From Candidatus Altimarinota bacterium (GTDB taxonomy: Bacteria; Patescibacteriota; Gracilibacteria; UBA4473): 64,000 nucleotides of DNA. Position 1 is the first letter of the stretch. The number at the start of each line of letters is the position of its first letter. The translations under genes and the position numbers were made by a program. The stretch covers positions 62,001-126,000 of the forward strand of contig JAIPJB010000003.1 in NCBI GenBank assembly GCA_021734395.1. The letters run 5' to 3'. The notes beneath the pieces are model-generated. The model had not been told where the DNA came from. It did not search any database and saw nothing but the letters and a program-made list of their open reading frames with translations. Shown piece after piece: positions 28,759 through 37,112 of this stretch.

Positions 28759-29622
28759 CTAGTCCACATCAAAGACCTGTCGCAATACCCAATCAATAAA
28801 TCGGTATTTCCATTTTTTTATGCCCTGATAGTTTCTCTGAACAAAAGAAATCATTGTCTGACCAGCCACCTCACGAATGCGAAGATTTTCTTCGTAGATC
28901 CCTCTGAGCGCCGGATCAAACTGAAATTTAATATCTTTTTCTTCGCAGAAAGAAATCAAATTCATCGTATGCTCAAACGCATCACACTGGATAATGGCGG
29001 TAATATTTTCTTTTTCGCACACAGGCTCCAATTGGTCCAGTTTTCCGATGACACGAGAGTCTTTTATTTCTTTGGCCAAACCATACGGATCGATAACACC
29101 AATAACAATATACGGCGCATAGGCATCATGCTTGATAGCGTGAATGAGTTTTTCGGCAACTCTATTAGCCCCTACGATAAGCGCTCGATACACATCCTTG
29201 TGTTTCTTTTTTCGTGCCGAGAGAATCAGACGAAAAACAAACTGAGAAATCAGTAAAAAAATAGTGCCGAATAAAAGCGCATAAATATTGAGAAGTCGGG
29301 AAAAAAAGAGTTCACTCCGAAAAAAATATGTCACGATCATAAATCCTATACCGATCGCCCCTCCGAGTCCGATAAGAAGGGCGTCATACCCCACTCTTTC
29401 CTCAGAACGGGGAGGAATTCTGTAATACTTGGAAAGCAGTAAAAATCCGATCCACAAAATCGTCGAAAAGGCACTGACCCACGCGAAAGGCTGAAAAGGG
29501 AAGTCTGTGGAAAAAACCCACCCCACACGGACAAAATAAGCGAAACAGAATGCTCCGTACACGCCTAATAAATCAATGACGATATGCCCAAGCCGAAGAT
29601 AAATCCATTTTCGCGACATCAA
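28759..29622 (-). CDS. Membrane half of a polyprenyl-phosphate sugar phosphotransferase
   Basis: 287 aa. Four or five N-terminal helices are followed by a Rossmann-like CoA-binding-type domain (RALIVGANRVAEKLIHAIKH, VIGVIDPYG, ITAIIQCDAF). This is the N-terminal architecture of WbaP/WcaJ-type enzymes that load the first sugar on undecaprenyl phosphate. The protein stops (FIDWVLRQVFDVD) exactly where the catalytic bacterial sugar transferase domain normally begins. It is therefore truncated, or a stand-alone regulator or partner of a catalytic unit encoded elsewhere. No frame resumes the catalytic domain in the following bases. Confidence 0.8.
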   Translation of the reverse strand: MMSRKWIYLRLGHIVIDLLGVYGAFCFAYFVRVGWVFSTDFPFQPFAWVSAFSTILWIGFLLLSKYYRIPPRSEERVGYDALLIGLGGAIGIGFMIVTYFFRSELFFSRLLNIYALLFGTIFLLISQFVFRLILSARKKKHKDVYRALIVGANRVAEKLIHAIKHDAYAPYIVIGVIDPYGLAKEIKDSRVIGKLDQLEPVCEKENITAIIQCDAFEHTMNLISFCEEKDIKFQFDPALRGIYEENLRIREVAGQTMISFVQRNYQGIKKWKYRFIDWVLRQVFDVD

Positions 29623-29629
29623 TGATAAT

Positions 29630-29822
29630 TATTAATGAAGAATGAAGAATGATCAATATTACTGAGCATATTTTATTCTTCGTTCCCACAGATGTCTCAC
29701 TAGCATCAAGAATGGAGAATCAGGAATGAAGTATGAAATATCAAAACAAAACCTCGGTTTGAGCGAAAAATGAAAGATTGAAAATTGTAGATTGAAGATT
29801 ATAGATTGTAGATTGTAGATTA
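29630..29822. repeat. AT-rich short-repeat intergenic region
   Basis: About 190 bases without a gene. The left part repeats AATGAAGAATGA-like words. The right part (about 29770-29820) is built from imperfect repeats of the word ATTGTAGATTGAAGATT. Similar words occur at 32362, 35237, 37050, 38460 and 44250, always beside genes. Confidence 0.65.
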
Positions 29823-29823
29823 A

Positions 29824-30432
29824 TTACTGTCCTGGTGCTGAATTCTGAATTTCTCCGTTCGCATCAATACCAAAGTATACCGGATCCTGACCTAAGAGAG
29901 GGTTCGCAAAGGAACGAAGCACTTGAAACGAAGAGGTATCTACGATTCCATTTTCACAGACAAAATTCTCACGCACAATATCCCCTGCTTCAAAGAGTGT
30001 CCACAGTCCCAACCTTACCTCCTGAGTGCCGTCAACAATCGGTCCCGGCTTATTAAAGAGTTCTAGATTGCTTTCTTCTCCCCACACCAGAACAAAAAAC
30101 TGATTATCATCACCGACTACCTGAGTCCCCTTTCCCATCCCTAAAAGGTAGCAATAATTATTGCTGGCTTTGGGAACTCGGTAGTCATTTTTTTCGAATA
30201 ACTGACGCAGGCCAAACACATTATAGATATATTTTTCATTGGACCATTGATCCGATGCATCCACTTTCACGATCAAGGTAATATTGTTAACTGTTGCTTT
30301 TCGCGCCGCATCGCGAGCTTTGACAAAATAATTTTTGAGTGTGGCGGTGGAAATAGTCGCTAAAATACCAATGATAATAATGACAACCAGTACTTCAATC
30401 AGCGTAAAACCCAAAGATTTCGAGGAATTCAT
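29824..30432 (-). CDS. Type IV pilin-like protein, copy 1
   Basis: 202 aa. The class III signal GFTLIEVLVVIIIIGILATI gives a prepilin peptidase site at G|FTLIE with Glu5, followed by the long hydrophobic N-helix. The variable domain contains DAARKATVNNITLIVKVDAS and Cys residues near 110 and 168 that could form the D-region disulfide. It is a paralogue of the product encoded just upstream (30524-31111): SREDAA-type segment, KYIYN and DYR-P motifs are shared. It is probably assembled into the pilus retracted by the PilT in this window. Confidence 0.93.
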   Translation of the reverse strand: MNSSKSLGFTLIEVLVVIIIIGILATISTATLKNYFVKARDAARKATVNNITLIVKVDASDQWSNEKYIYNVFGLRQLFEKNDYRVPKASNNYCYLLGMGKGTQVVGDDNQFFVLVWGEESNLELFNKPGPIVDGTQEVRLGLWTLFEAGDIVRENFVCENGIVDTSSFQVLRSFANPLLGQDPVYFGIDANGEIQNSAPGQ

Positions 30433-30471
30433 TCTCAGGAATTATAAACCAAGAAAAATATTTGAGAAAGA

Positions 30472-30502
30472 AAAAAACCCCCGCCGAAGCGAGGGTTTTT
30501 TA
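30472..30502 (-). terminator. Rho-independent terminator between the pilin genes
   Basis: CCCCCGC and GCGAGGG pair around CGAA with one mismatch, flanked by A-runs and T-runs. It lies 22 nt past the stop of the upstream pilin gene (30524) and separates expression of the two pilins. Confidence 0.8.
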
Positions 30503-30523
30503 AATCTTCAAATGTAGTATTTC

Positions 30524-31111
30524 CTAAGTATCTGTTTGAACTACTCCATCTGAATCAAGCCATAAATATCCACCTATTGGATTCTCTACTTCATCAGGAT
30601 CACCAGAATTTACAAAAGCCGTCTGAACGTCATCCATATCATTCGCTGTACAACCAAAGTTTGCCTGAAGCAATCCACCACCCACGACATTCCCACGTGC
30701 ATTGGTCGTTCCATCCACTATAACTCCTCCTACTGTTGGGTCTGCCGTACTGGTTTCTTCTCCCCAAGTTGCGACGGCAAATTCATTATCATCTCCTACA
30801 GGCTCTGGTCCCCGTCCCATTCCAATATAATAACAAATATTATTTTCTCCCTGAGGTGGGCGGTAGTCGTTGGCCTCAAATAACTCCGTCAGACCAGCTG
30901 CATCATAAACATATTTATCATCATCCCAGCGATCTGCCCCATCCACCTTGATCATCAAAGTGATATTCGCAACAGAAGTATTTCTTGCCGCATCTCGAGC
31001 TTTTCCGAAATACTGTTTAAATGTTGCTGTTGATATGGTCGCCAAGATACCAATAATGACGATTACGACCAACAGCTCAATAAGTGTGAAACCGATATTT
31101 TTGTTTTTCAT
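30524..31111 (-). CDS. Type IV pilin-like protein, copy 2
   Basis: 195 aa from the start at 31111 (MKNKNIGFTLIELLVVIVII); an ATG two codons earlier (31117) is also possible. Prepilin cleavage would be at G|FTLIE. The head is followed by DAARNTSVANITLMIKVDGA and a Gly/Asn-rich beta domain with two Cys (ICYYIGMGRG, FGCTANDM). It is clearly paralogous to the pilin encoded at 29824-30432, with a diverged distal domain. One may be the major and one a minor pilin; the sequence does not say which. Confidence 0.92.
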   Translation of the reverse strand: MKNKNIGFTLIELLVVIVIIGILATISTATFKQYFGKARDAARNTSVANITLMIKVDGADRWDDDKYVYDAAGLTELFEANDYRPPQGENNICYYIGMGRGPEPVGDDNEFAVATWGEETSTADPTVGGVIVDGTTNARGNVVGGGLLQANFGCTANDMDDVQTAFVNSGDPDEVENPIGGYLWLDSDGVVQTDT

Positions 31112-31198
31112 TTGCATGTGAATAAAGAAGGGGGGTAAAAAAATAAATGACAAAAGAAGAACTTCAGAAAGAAGTGTATGAATCTCTCTTTGAGAAAT

Positions 31199-31221
31199 CA
31201 AATTTTTTGTTCAAAAATTTG
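31199..31221. repeat. Palindrome family A, divergent copy 3
   Basis: The T-run plus right arm (ATTTTTTGTTCAA) match the family exactly, but the left side is CAAA, so the symmetry is CAAATTTTT/AAAAATTTG. It lies between the pilin start and the end of purC, and again has the T-run on the + strand. Confidence 0.6.
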
Positions 31222-31262
31222 TGGCATGATACCGAAAACCATGTTTTTATATACTTCTTCTT

Positions 31263-32258
31263 TTATTGTCCCATCGCCGGATTCGGACGAAGAGCAAATA
31301 AAAGATTTTCAATTCGCTTTCGAGCATTGATGTCTTGAGGGAAAGAAAAAGGTTCGCCGGTCATTCGTTCATATAGCTGAATATATCGCTCTGCTGCACG
31401 CACACGAAGATCGTCACACAAAAACTGTGCTGGGTTTTGATTTATATTATTCACGTCATATCCTTTCTGAACCACCATGCGGCGGACAAATTCTTTGTCG
31501 AGCATTTCCGGTTCTTCTCCTCGTGACATACGATCGCTATAACTATCAGCTACCCAATACCGTGATGAATCCGGCGTATGAACCTCATCGATAAGCATGA
31601 GATTCCCTTCTTCATCGATTCCCATTTCATATTTGGTGTCGACTAAAATCAAATTTCTTTCGGCGGCAATCTGCTGCCCAAAGGAAAACAGTTTGAGCGC
31701 ATATTCCTCCACTTTTTCATACATCTCAGGCGACACAAGTCCCCGAGAAAGAATCTCATCGCGTGAAATAGGTTCGTCGTGTCCTTCTTCTGGTTTGGTC
31801 GTGGGTGTAATAAGGGGCTCGGGAAATGGTTCGTTTTTTTTCATCCCTTCCCTCATTTGAATTCCGCAAATTTTCCTGTCCAAATGCTGATACGCATACC
31901 AAGAAGATGTTTTAGTACTGCCAGTCAGATATCCTCGAACAATAATTTCTATAGGCAACGGTTTTGCATTCTTCACAATCGATACGTTCGGATCTGTCGA
32001 CTCAATAAAATGATGAGGAACGATATCATCCATCTGACGAAACCACCAAGCGGCGATCTGATTGAGAACTTGACCCTTAAAGGGAATCGTCCCCAGTATA
32101 TAATCAAAAGCCGACACACGATCTGTCACCACAATGAGACGTTTCCCATTGGGAAGAATAAAGCTTTCCCTCACCTTTCCACTATGATGAGGAAGATTGT
32201 CCGGAAAAGAAATATCATCAATAGTATATTGAAGAGCCGATTTGATTTTTTCTTCCAT
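31263..32258 (-). CDS. purC: SAICAR synthetase
   Basis: 331 aa from the ATG at 32258 (MEEKIKSALQYTIDDISF). GKVRESFIL, VTDRVSAFDYILG, KPLPIEIIVRGYLTGS, LILVDTKYEMG and LIDEVHTPDSSRYW are the ATP- and substrate-binding blocks of PurC. It is the longer Ade1-like form (about 300 aa or more) rather than the 240-aa bacterial form. It ligates aspartate to CAIR in purine synthesis. No other pur gene is in the window, so the pathway may be scattered or incomplete. The open frame upstream of 32258 crosses AT-rich repeats and is not coding. Confidence 0.95.
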   Translation of the reverse strand: MEEKIKSALQYTIDDISFPDNLPHHSGKVRESFILPNGKRLIVVTDRVSAFDYILGTIPFKGQVLNQIAAWWFRQMDDIVPHHFIESTDPNVSIVKNAKPLPIEIIVRGYLTGSTKTSSWYAYQHLDRKICGIQMREGMKKNEPFPEPLITPTTKPEEGHDEPISRDEILSRGLVSPEMYEKVEEYALKLFSFGQQIAAERNLILVDTKYEMGIDEEGNLMLIDEVHTPDSSRYWVADSYSDRMSRGEEPEMLDKEFVRRMVVQKGYDVNNINQNPAQFLCDDLRVRAAERYIQLYERMTGEPFSFPQDINARKRIENLLFALRPNPAMGQ

Positions 32259-32361
32259 AGACAGACGGAGATACGAAAATATAATCAGCAAAATAATACT
32301 AAATTTTTCTCTCTTTTCAATTCTTATTATTCCTCTTTTTATAAATGCCACAAAAAGAAGG

Positions 32362-32405
32362 GAGATTGACGATTGATAATTAGAGATTGAAGATTTATAA
32401 TTGAT
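32362..32405. repeat. AT-rich short repeat between purC and trmD
   Basis: Imperfect repeats of the word GATTGA(A)GATT/GATTGATAATT lie in the divergent purC-trmD intergenic region. Same type as at 29770 and 35237. Confidence 0.6.
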
Positions 32406-32409
32406 TCCG

Positions 32410-33087
32410 ATGCAATTTGATGTTCTGACACTCTTTCCTGAAATGTTCGAAAGTTTTTTGAAGAGTTCTATTTTGGGGAGAGCGGTGGAAGCGAAAAAAA
32501 TCACCATTAATATTTTTAATATCCGAGACTTCTCTACTGACAAACACCGAAAAGTAGACGATGTCCCTTACGGAGGTGGGGCGGGAATGGTACTGATGTG
32601 TCAGCCGCTTTTTGATGCTCTAGAATATGTACAGCAGACAAAAAAGGACCAAGCTCCGGTTCTTTTTCTGACTCCTCAGGGAGAGCGATTCGAACAAAAA
32701 TTAGCCGAAGAATTCGCTGACACCAAAAAATATACACGTCTCATCCTTCTCTGTGGACACTATGAAGGCATCGATCAACGAGTCAGGGATACTTTTGTGG
32801 ATCGAGAAATTTCGCTGGGAGATTTTGTATTGACCGGAGGAGAACTTCCGGCGCAAGTCTTTATTGATGCCGTATCACGACTCATTCCCGGTGTTTTGGG
32901 AAAAGAAGAAAGCACACACGAAGAAAGCTTTTCTGCTGCGCTCAATAGAAAATTGGAATATCCCCATTACACTCGACCGGAAGTTTTTCAGGGGAAAAAA
33001 GTGCCCGACGTATTGCTTTCTGGACATCATGCAAAAATCAAGGAATGGCGGGAACAACACTGTCGTCATCCGCGAAAAAAAATGTGA
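32410..33087 (+). CDS. trmD: tRNA (guanine37-N1)-methyltransferase
   Basis: 225 aa from the ATG at 32410 (MQFDVLTLFPEMFESFLKSS); the TTG at 32401 is a poorer start. The SPOUT knot is seen in LLCGHYEGIDQRV and EISLGDFVLTGGELPA. The catalytic Asp lies in the ARKVDD-type loop (KHRKVDDVPYGGGAGMVLM). It methylates G37 of tRNAs that read CNN codons and so prevents frameshifting. It stands apart from rimM, rplS and rpsP, its frequent neighbours. Confidence 0.96.
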   Translation: MQFDVLTLFPEMFESFLKSSILGRAVEAKKITINIFNIRDFSTDKHRKVDDVPYGGGAGMVLMCQPLFDALEYVQQTKKDQAPVLFLTPQGERFEQKLAEEFADTKKYTRLILLCGHYEGIDQRVRDTFVDREISLGDFVLTGGELPAQVFIDAVSRLIPGVLGKEESTHEESFSAALNRKLEYPHYTRPEVFQGKKVPDVLLSGHHAKIKEWREQHCRHPRKKM

Positions 33088-33135
33088 TATTTTTCTTTTT
33101 CTGTTACAATGAGGGAAAGTTTTTCCCGAATAATC

Positions 33136-33885
33136 ATGCAAACTCCACAACAAAATCACAGTGTCGCTTCTATCTTTTTTCGTTTTCTTATGGGCTTTGG
33201 TTCCGGATTTATCGGAACGGTTGTTCTGGGAATCATTCTTTTCCTCAGTTGGAATATTGTCGGAGAAACACTGTCTCCCAGTGATGTTATAAAAAATGAA
33301 TTTGGCATCAATATTAGTGATAATCAAACGCACCCTCTCTTTTTGAGTATTGTGACACTGGCTGTTTTTTTAGCGACTATGTCAGCCAATATTGCCTACG
33401 TTTTACTGAGCAGTATCACCGAAGAAAAATATGCACGACGCTCGACAACCCTCACTCATGTTTTCTTTGGAAATCTTGTTTTTTTATTGTTTGCGCTCCC
33501 AGTCTATCTTATTAGTAGTAGCCTTTTTGGACCAGAAGGAATCGCTATTTCCGCCCTTTTGCATGTCACCCTCACGATATTGTTTAGCTTTTTGGTAACC
33601 GAAGCCCTCCATCAATCAAAATATTTTATTGTCAATTTATATGGTGCTCTCTTTGGTATTATCCTCTTTACTTTTGTAGGGAATATTTTTGTCAGCGACA
33701 ATACAACTACACTCACCCTTCTGGCTCTTCCCCTTCTTTTGGGATGCATTTGTTTGGGGAGTCGCTTTATGGAAGTCCTCTATGCTTGGCTGGTTCAGAC
33801 ATATGGAACTGATTTTCTGAATGTCGACAATCAATTCGGTCGTGACTACGGAAAATCAGAATCCAGCGATGATTTTGATATTTAA
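33136..33885 (+). CDS. Six-helix membrane protein, unknown function
   Basis: 249 aa from the ATG at 33136 (MQTPQQNHSVASIFFRFLMG). About six hydrophobic helices, with a short polar C-terminal tail (YGTDFLNVDNQFGRDYGKSE) predicted in the cytoplasm. No family motif is recognised. A TACAAT box lies at 33105-33110, and a bidirectional terminator overlaps the stop codon, so the gene is probably monocistronic. Confidence 0.82.
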   Translation: MQTPQQNHSVASIFFRFLMGFGSGFIGTVVLGIILFLSWNIVGETLSPSDVIKNEFGINISDNQTHPLFLSIVTLAVFLATMSANIAYVLLSSITEEKYARRSTTLTHVFFGNLVFLLFALPVYLISSSLFGPEGIAISALLHVTLTILFSFLVTEALHQSKYFIVNLYGALFGIILFTFVGNIFVSDNTTTLTLLALPLLLGCICLGSRFMEVLYAWLVQTYGTDFLNVDNQFGRDYGKSESSDDFDI

Positions 33886-33910
33886 AAACTCCGCCAAAAG
33901 CGGAGTTTTT
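33884..33910. terminator. Bidirectional rho-independent terminator
   Basis: AAAAACTCCGC and GCGGAGTTTTT (11 bp, perfect) surround CAAAA. It lies between convergent genes ending at 33885 and 33939 and serves both. Confidence 0.92.
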
Positions 33911-33938
33911 ATTTTTTGTTCGGAATAATAAATATCTA

Positions 33939-34250
33939 TTATTCTTCTGTTTCTGTTGTTTCTGCAGGAGGTGTTACCTGCTGAGCAGGAGCATTCTGGG
34001 CTTCACAAGCAGGGTTTACCAGATTGACCTGGTTTTCTCCTGCCGTCAAAACAACCGGTTGACACTGCTGTCCCATCTCTATCATCTGTACAACAGCATT
34101 CGTGCCGCCTGCTCGAACACCAGCGTTGTAGACAGCATTAATGGTATTGACTCGGATATCATTCGCTATATAAACAACCGAAAAGATAATCCAGAGAACC
34201 AGAATGACCCGAGAAACACTCCATTGAGAAACTTGAAAAGGGTTTTTCAT
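33939..34250 (-). CDS. Small membrane-anchored protein, unknown function
   Basis: 103 aa from the ATG at 34250 (MKNPFQVSQWSVSRVILVLW). One N-terminal membrane helix (VILVLWIIFSVVYIANDI) is followed by a polar domain with two Cys (QQCQPVV, NPACEAQ) that could form a disulfide outside, and a Pro/Thr/Glu-rich tail (QQVTPPAETTETEE). No relative is recognised. Confidence 0.78.
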   Translation of the reverse strand: MKNPFQVSQWSVSRVILVLWIIFSVVYIANDIRVNTINAVYNAGVRAGGTNAVVQMIEMGQQCQPVVLTAGENQVNLVNPACEAQNAPAQQVTPPAETTETEE

Positions 34251-34480
34251 TGTGGGAAAAGTTAAAAAGTACAAGGTCGGCATGAATTGTAGAAATGACT
34301 GATGTTTTGGCAAGAATTTTCATTTGCAGGATTTCCACTTTTATGGAAATGATTCACTCTGAAAAAAAGAAATAAAAAAGCTTGCACTCCCCAGAGAAGT
34401 TGTTAAAATTTTCCAAGAAGCGTTTATTGATGCGCTTTTCACCCACAATATTTCATCTTATTATTTCTTCTTTCATTGAA

Positions 34481-35146
34481 ATGAAAAAATTACTCTTTCT
34501 GGCATTGGTTCTCACATTTGGTTTTTCTTTGTCACTTCACAGGGCTGAAGCATTCGCAGAAGAATCTTCTACGCGCTATTCTCCATATAGTTTTGCAAAT
34601 AAAAGATCTGTACAAGAGAAACTAAACGATGCTATTTGGCGACGTTATAGAAACGACGAAACAAAACAGTACCGAAACGGTATACAAAAAAGTCGTCCCT
34701 ACCAACAAGCGATACATAATCTTGGAAAAAAGGAAAACAATGTCAATGAGCGATCCACGCAAATGAATCGATCAGGAGAATTGAAAAATGTTCCTTATTA
34801 TGATGAACGACAACAATTCAACAATCCTTCTATGATTCGAAAAAATCCAAAACAGGTTTTTCGAAAACGAGTGATTGATTATTACGTCGATGGAGGCGAT
34901 GCTGGATCGGAAGCTCTCAGGTCTGACGTCATCCTGGGGTCTCAGCACCAAGTAAATCGATATGGAATGCTCAATACATTCTGGAAACAGGATGTTCAGG
35001 CTATTCGTGATCTGCGTGCTGTACAGCGAAGTCTCTACACTCCTCCTCAGATCGGAGCTGGTCAGCAACGACAGCGCGCGCTCAACCGAGCAGATCGAAC
35101 AAAAGAATTTATGCATCCCTTCATGCCTCAGGACTACTTGGAATAA
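34481..35146 (+). CDS. Exported basic protein, unknown function
   Basis: 221 aa from the ATG at 34481. The signal peptide (KKLLFLALVLTFGFSLSLHR) should be cut near AEAFA. The mature chain is rich in Arg, Gln, Asn and Tyr (AIWRRYRNDETKQYRN), has no Cys, and looks largely disordered. It has a good hairpin terminator at 35158. In composition and size it matches the exported proteins at 962 and 48780. They share no strong block that I can align by eye beyond SPY and QRYR-type words. Confidence 0.78.
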   Translation: MKKLLFLALVLTFGFSLSLHRAEAFAEESSTRYSPYSFANKRSVQEKLNDAIWRRYRNDETKQYRNGIQKSRPYQQAIHNLGKKENNVNERSTQMNRSGELKNVPYYDERQQFNNPSMIRKNPKQVFRKRVIDYYVDGGDAGSEALRSDVILGSQHQVNRYGMLNTFWKQDVQAIRDLRAVQRSLYTPPQIGAGQQRQRALNRADRTKEFMHPFMPQDYLE

Positions 35147-35157
35147 TATTGAATAAT

Positions 35158-35184
35158 AAGGCCCCGCTTCGGCGGGGTTTTTTA
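35158..35184 (+). terminator. Rho-independent terminator
   Basis: GCCCCGC and GCGGGGT-type arms pair around TTCG and are followed by T6. It lies 12 nt beyond the stop codon of the gene ending at 35146. Confidence 0.9.
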
Positions 35185-35192
35185 TTGCTGAA

Positions 35193-35219
35193 TTATTGAA
35201 CACATTTTTTGTTCAATAA
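35193..35219. repeat. Palindrome family A, copy 4
   Basis: TTATTGAACA and TGTTCAATAA (10 bp, perfect) surround CATTTTT. Intergenic, directly after a terminator. Confidence 0.88.
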
Positions 35220-35236
35220 AAAATGTCCATCCTCAT

Positions 35237-35297
35237 CGTTGAAATTAAAAATCAAAGATTAGAAATTGAGAATTGAAGATTAAAGATTGAAGATTGA
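35237..35297. repeat. AT-rich short tandem repeats upstream of the pyrK end
   Basis: Successive imperfect copies of AGATTGAAGATT-like words (GATTAGAAATTGAG, GAATTGAAGATTAA, AGATTGAAGATTG). No coding or structural signal otherwise. Confidence 0.65.
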
Positions 35298-35300
35298 TTT

Positions 35301-36122
35301 TTACCACTCCACCTTCTGTCCTTCGGGGCCACGATGATACACGCCAAAATCAGAATAACTGAGTGCTTTTTGGGCTTTTACGCACGGGCCGGTCTGACAC
35401 ATTTTTTCTCCTGATTCGGTGACACATTGTCCACACACGCCAAATCCGCATTTCATGTAGCGTTCAATCGATACTTCACACTCAATCCCCTTCTCTGTAC
35501 ACATCTGAGCAATCGCCTTCATCATTTTTTCGGGACCACAGGTCTGAACCAGATCAACGCTTTCTTTTTTCAGCAAATCTTCCAGAATATGGGTCGTAAA
35601 CCCTTTTGTTCCGCGAGAACCATCATTGGTTGCTACAAGTGTCCGAAATCCTGATTTTTCACACTGATCCACCCATATTAGGAGGTCGGCGGAACGAGCT
35701 CCGATAATCATCGTCACATCCGAACTGTTTTCTGCATGGCGTTTTCCGGTAAAGTGCAGTGGAGCCGTACCATATCCTCCACCGACCAATACTATTTTTT
35801 TCTTTTTGGCAACCGTAAATCCATGCCCAAAAGGTCCTCTCATTCCCACTTTTGCTCCTTTTGACATGTCGAATAATTTTTCGGTCGCGGGACCAACCTT
35901 GCAAATTGTCAGCCATATTTCGCCGTCATAATCTCGAGCAATCGAAAACGGTTTTTCATCCACACCCGGAATCCACAACATGCAAAATTGCCCTGGCTTG
36001 GATCCGAGTGTCCCTTTAAAAACAAACGTGCGAATGTCTTTTGCTTCTTCCCAGAAATCCGTGATTTCGAAGGTTTGGGGTTCGGTATTGATCGAATGCT
36101 GGTGTTCAGAACAACAGGTCAT
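35301..36122 (-). CDS. pyrK: Dihydroorotate dehydrogenase electron transfer subunit
   Basis: 273 aa. A ferredoxin-reductase-like FAD domain (IARDYDGEIWLTICKVG, GPFGHGF), an NAD-binding domain (VLVGGGYGTAPLHF, VQTCGPEKMM) and a C-terminal 2Fe-2S site with Cys in YMKCGFGVCGQC and a distal GPC. PyrK passes electrons from the class 1B PyrD to NAD+. The start overlaps the pyrD stop by 4 nt (ATGA), confirming a pyrDK pair. The N-terminal MTCCSEHQH is odd but in frame with a normal start. Confidence 0.95.
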   Translation of the reverse strand: MTCCSEHQHSINTEPQTFEITDFWEEAKDIRTFVFKGTLGSKPGQFCMLWIPGVDEKPFSIARDYDGEIWLTICKVGPATEKLFDMSKGAKVGMRGPFGHGFTVAKKKKIVLVGGGYGTAPLHFTGKRHAENSSDVTMIIGARSADLLIWVDQCEKSGFRTLVATNDGSRGTKGFTTHILEDLLKKESVDLVQTCGPEKMMKAIAQMCTEKGIECEVSIERYMKCGFGVCGQCVTESGEKMCQTGPCVKAQKALSYSDFGVYHRGPEGQKVEW

Positions 36123-37045
36123 TTTTTGTGGAATAAACCAATAATCTCAGAAAGATTTTTTATGCCTTCTTTCTTCAGCCATTCCGATATTTCATCGGTC
36201 GCTTTGTGCCAGAAGTCATCGCCGTCATAGTAAACCGCCGTACCGACCCCAACTAATGTACCTCCTGCCATCATAATCTCTAGTGCATCACGACCCGTGC
36301 AAACTCCTCCGGTCGCAATAATGGGGATTTTCACAGCTTGATAGATATCGTACACACATTTGACCGCAATCGGAAAAATGGCCGGTCCTGATACTCCACC
36401 GACTTTATTGGCGAGAATAGGCTTCCGTAGATCGATATTCCATCGCATTCCAGGACCAACCGTGTTGATCGCGCAAATGCCGTCCGCACCTGCCTCCTCG
36501 ACTGATTTGGCAATCGAAACAATATCTTCCACATTGGGGGACAACTTCAGGATGATGGGAATCTGTGTTTTTGAGCGAACGAGTTTTGTGACTTCTGCCG
36601 CATCCGACACCGAACACGCAAAAGGTTTCCCCAACTCATCCTCCACATTGGGACAGGAAATATTCACTTCCAGTAAATCTGGTTTTACAGACAAATCATC
36701 AATTGCTTCAGCGATATCACCAAATTCTGATTTTTTTCCGCCGACGATATTTACAATGAGTGGAGCTTTCCGTTTGGGAATATAATCACCGAGTTCAGAA
36801 ACAGCTTTTTTAATCCCCGCATCCGACAATCCTACCGCATTCATAAAGTAGTGTTCGTTGCCAAACATCGTCGGATTTTTATGCCCTGGATGAGGATTTT
36901 TCCAAATAGATTTCGTGGTGATACCTCCAGCTCCTTTTTCAACGGTTCGAGCAAAACTCGCCCCTGTCACGCCTAATATTCCCGAAGCCAAAACCAGCGG
37001 ATTTCTGAATTTTACTCCGCAGAAATCAACTTCCAGATTTGTCAT
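36119..37045 (-). CDS. pyrD: Dihydroorotate dehydrogenase, class 1B catalytic subunit
   Basis: 308 aa from the start at 37045 (MTNLEVDFCGVKFRNPLVLA). FMN barrel motifs: NPLVLASGILG, KSIW near the substrate, VNISCPNVED with the catalytic Cys (a Cys marks class 1, Ser class 2), and a phosphate-binding IIATGGVCTGRDALEIMMAG. It oxidises dihydroorotate to orotate in pyrimidine synthesis, in the cytoplasm, together with PyrK. No other pyr gene is in the window. Confidence 0.96.
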   Translation of the reverse strand: MTNLEVDFCGVKFRNPLVLASGILGVTGASFARTVEKGAGGITTKSIWKNPHPGHKNPTMFGNEHYFMNAVGLSDAGIKKAVSELGDYIPKRKAPLIVNIVGGKKSEFGDIAEAIDDLSVKPDLLEVNISCPNVEDELGKPFACSVSDAAEVTKLVRSKTQIPIILKLSPNVEDIVSIAKSVEEAGADGICAINTVGPGMRWNIDLRKPILANKVGGVSGPAIFPIAVKCVYDIYQAVKIPIIATGGVCTGRDALEIMMAGGTLVGVGTAVYYDGDDFWHKATDEISEWLKKEGIKNLSEIIGLFHKK

Positions 37046-37049
37046 CGTG

Positions 37050-37112
37050 TGCAATTATTAATGATCAATGATGAATGATCAATACATTTTTCACTCTTAT
37101 TCATTCCTCATT
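37050..37112. repeat. AT-rich short repeats between pyrD and the M23 gene
   Basis: AATGATCAATGATGAATGAT and TTCATTCCTCATTTCATTC words alternate. It separates the stop of the M23 peptidase gene from the pyrD start. Confidence 0.6.

Noticed and set aside
32259..32543. N-terminal extension of purC
   Set aside because: The extra codons cross AT-rich repeats and overlap the divergent trmD start; PurC homology begins at 32258.
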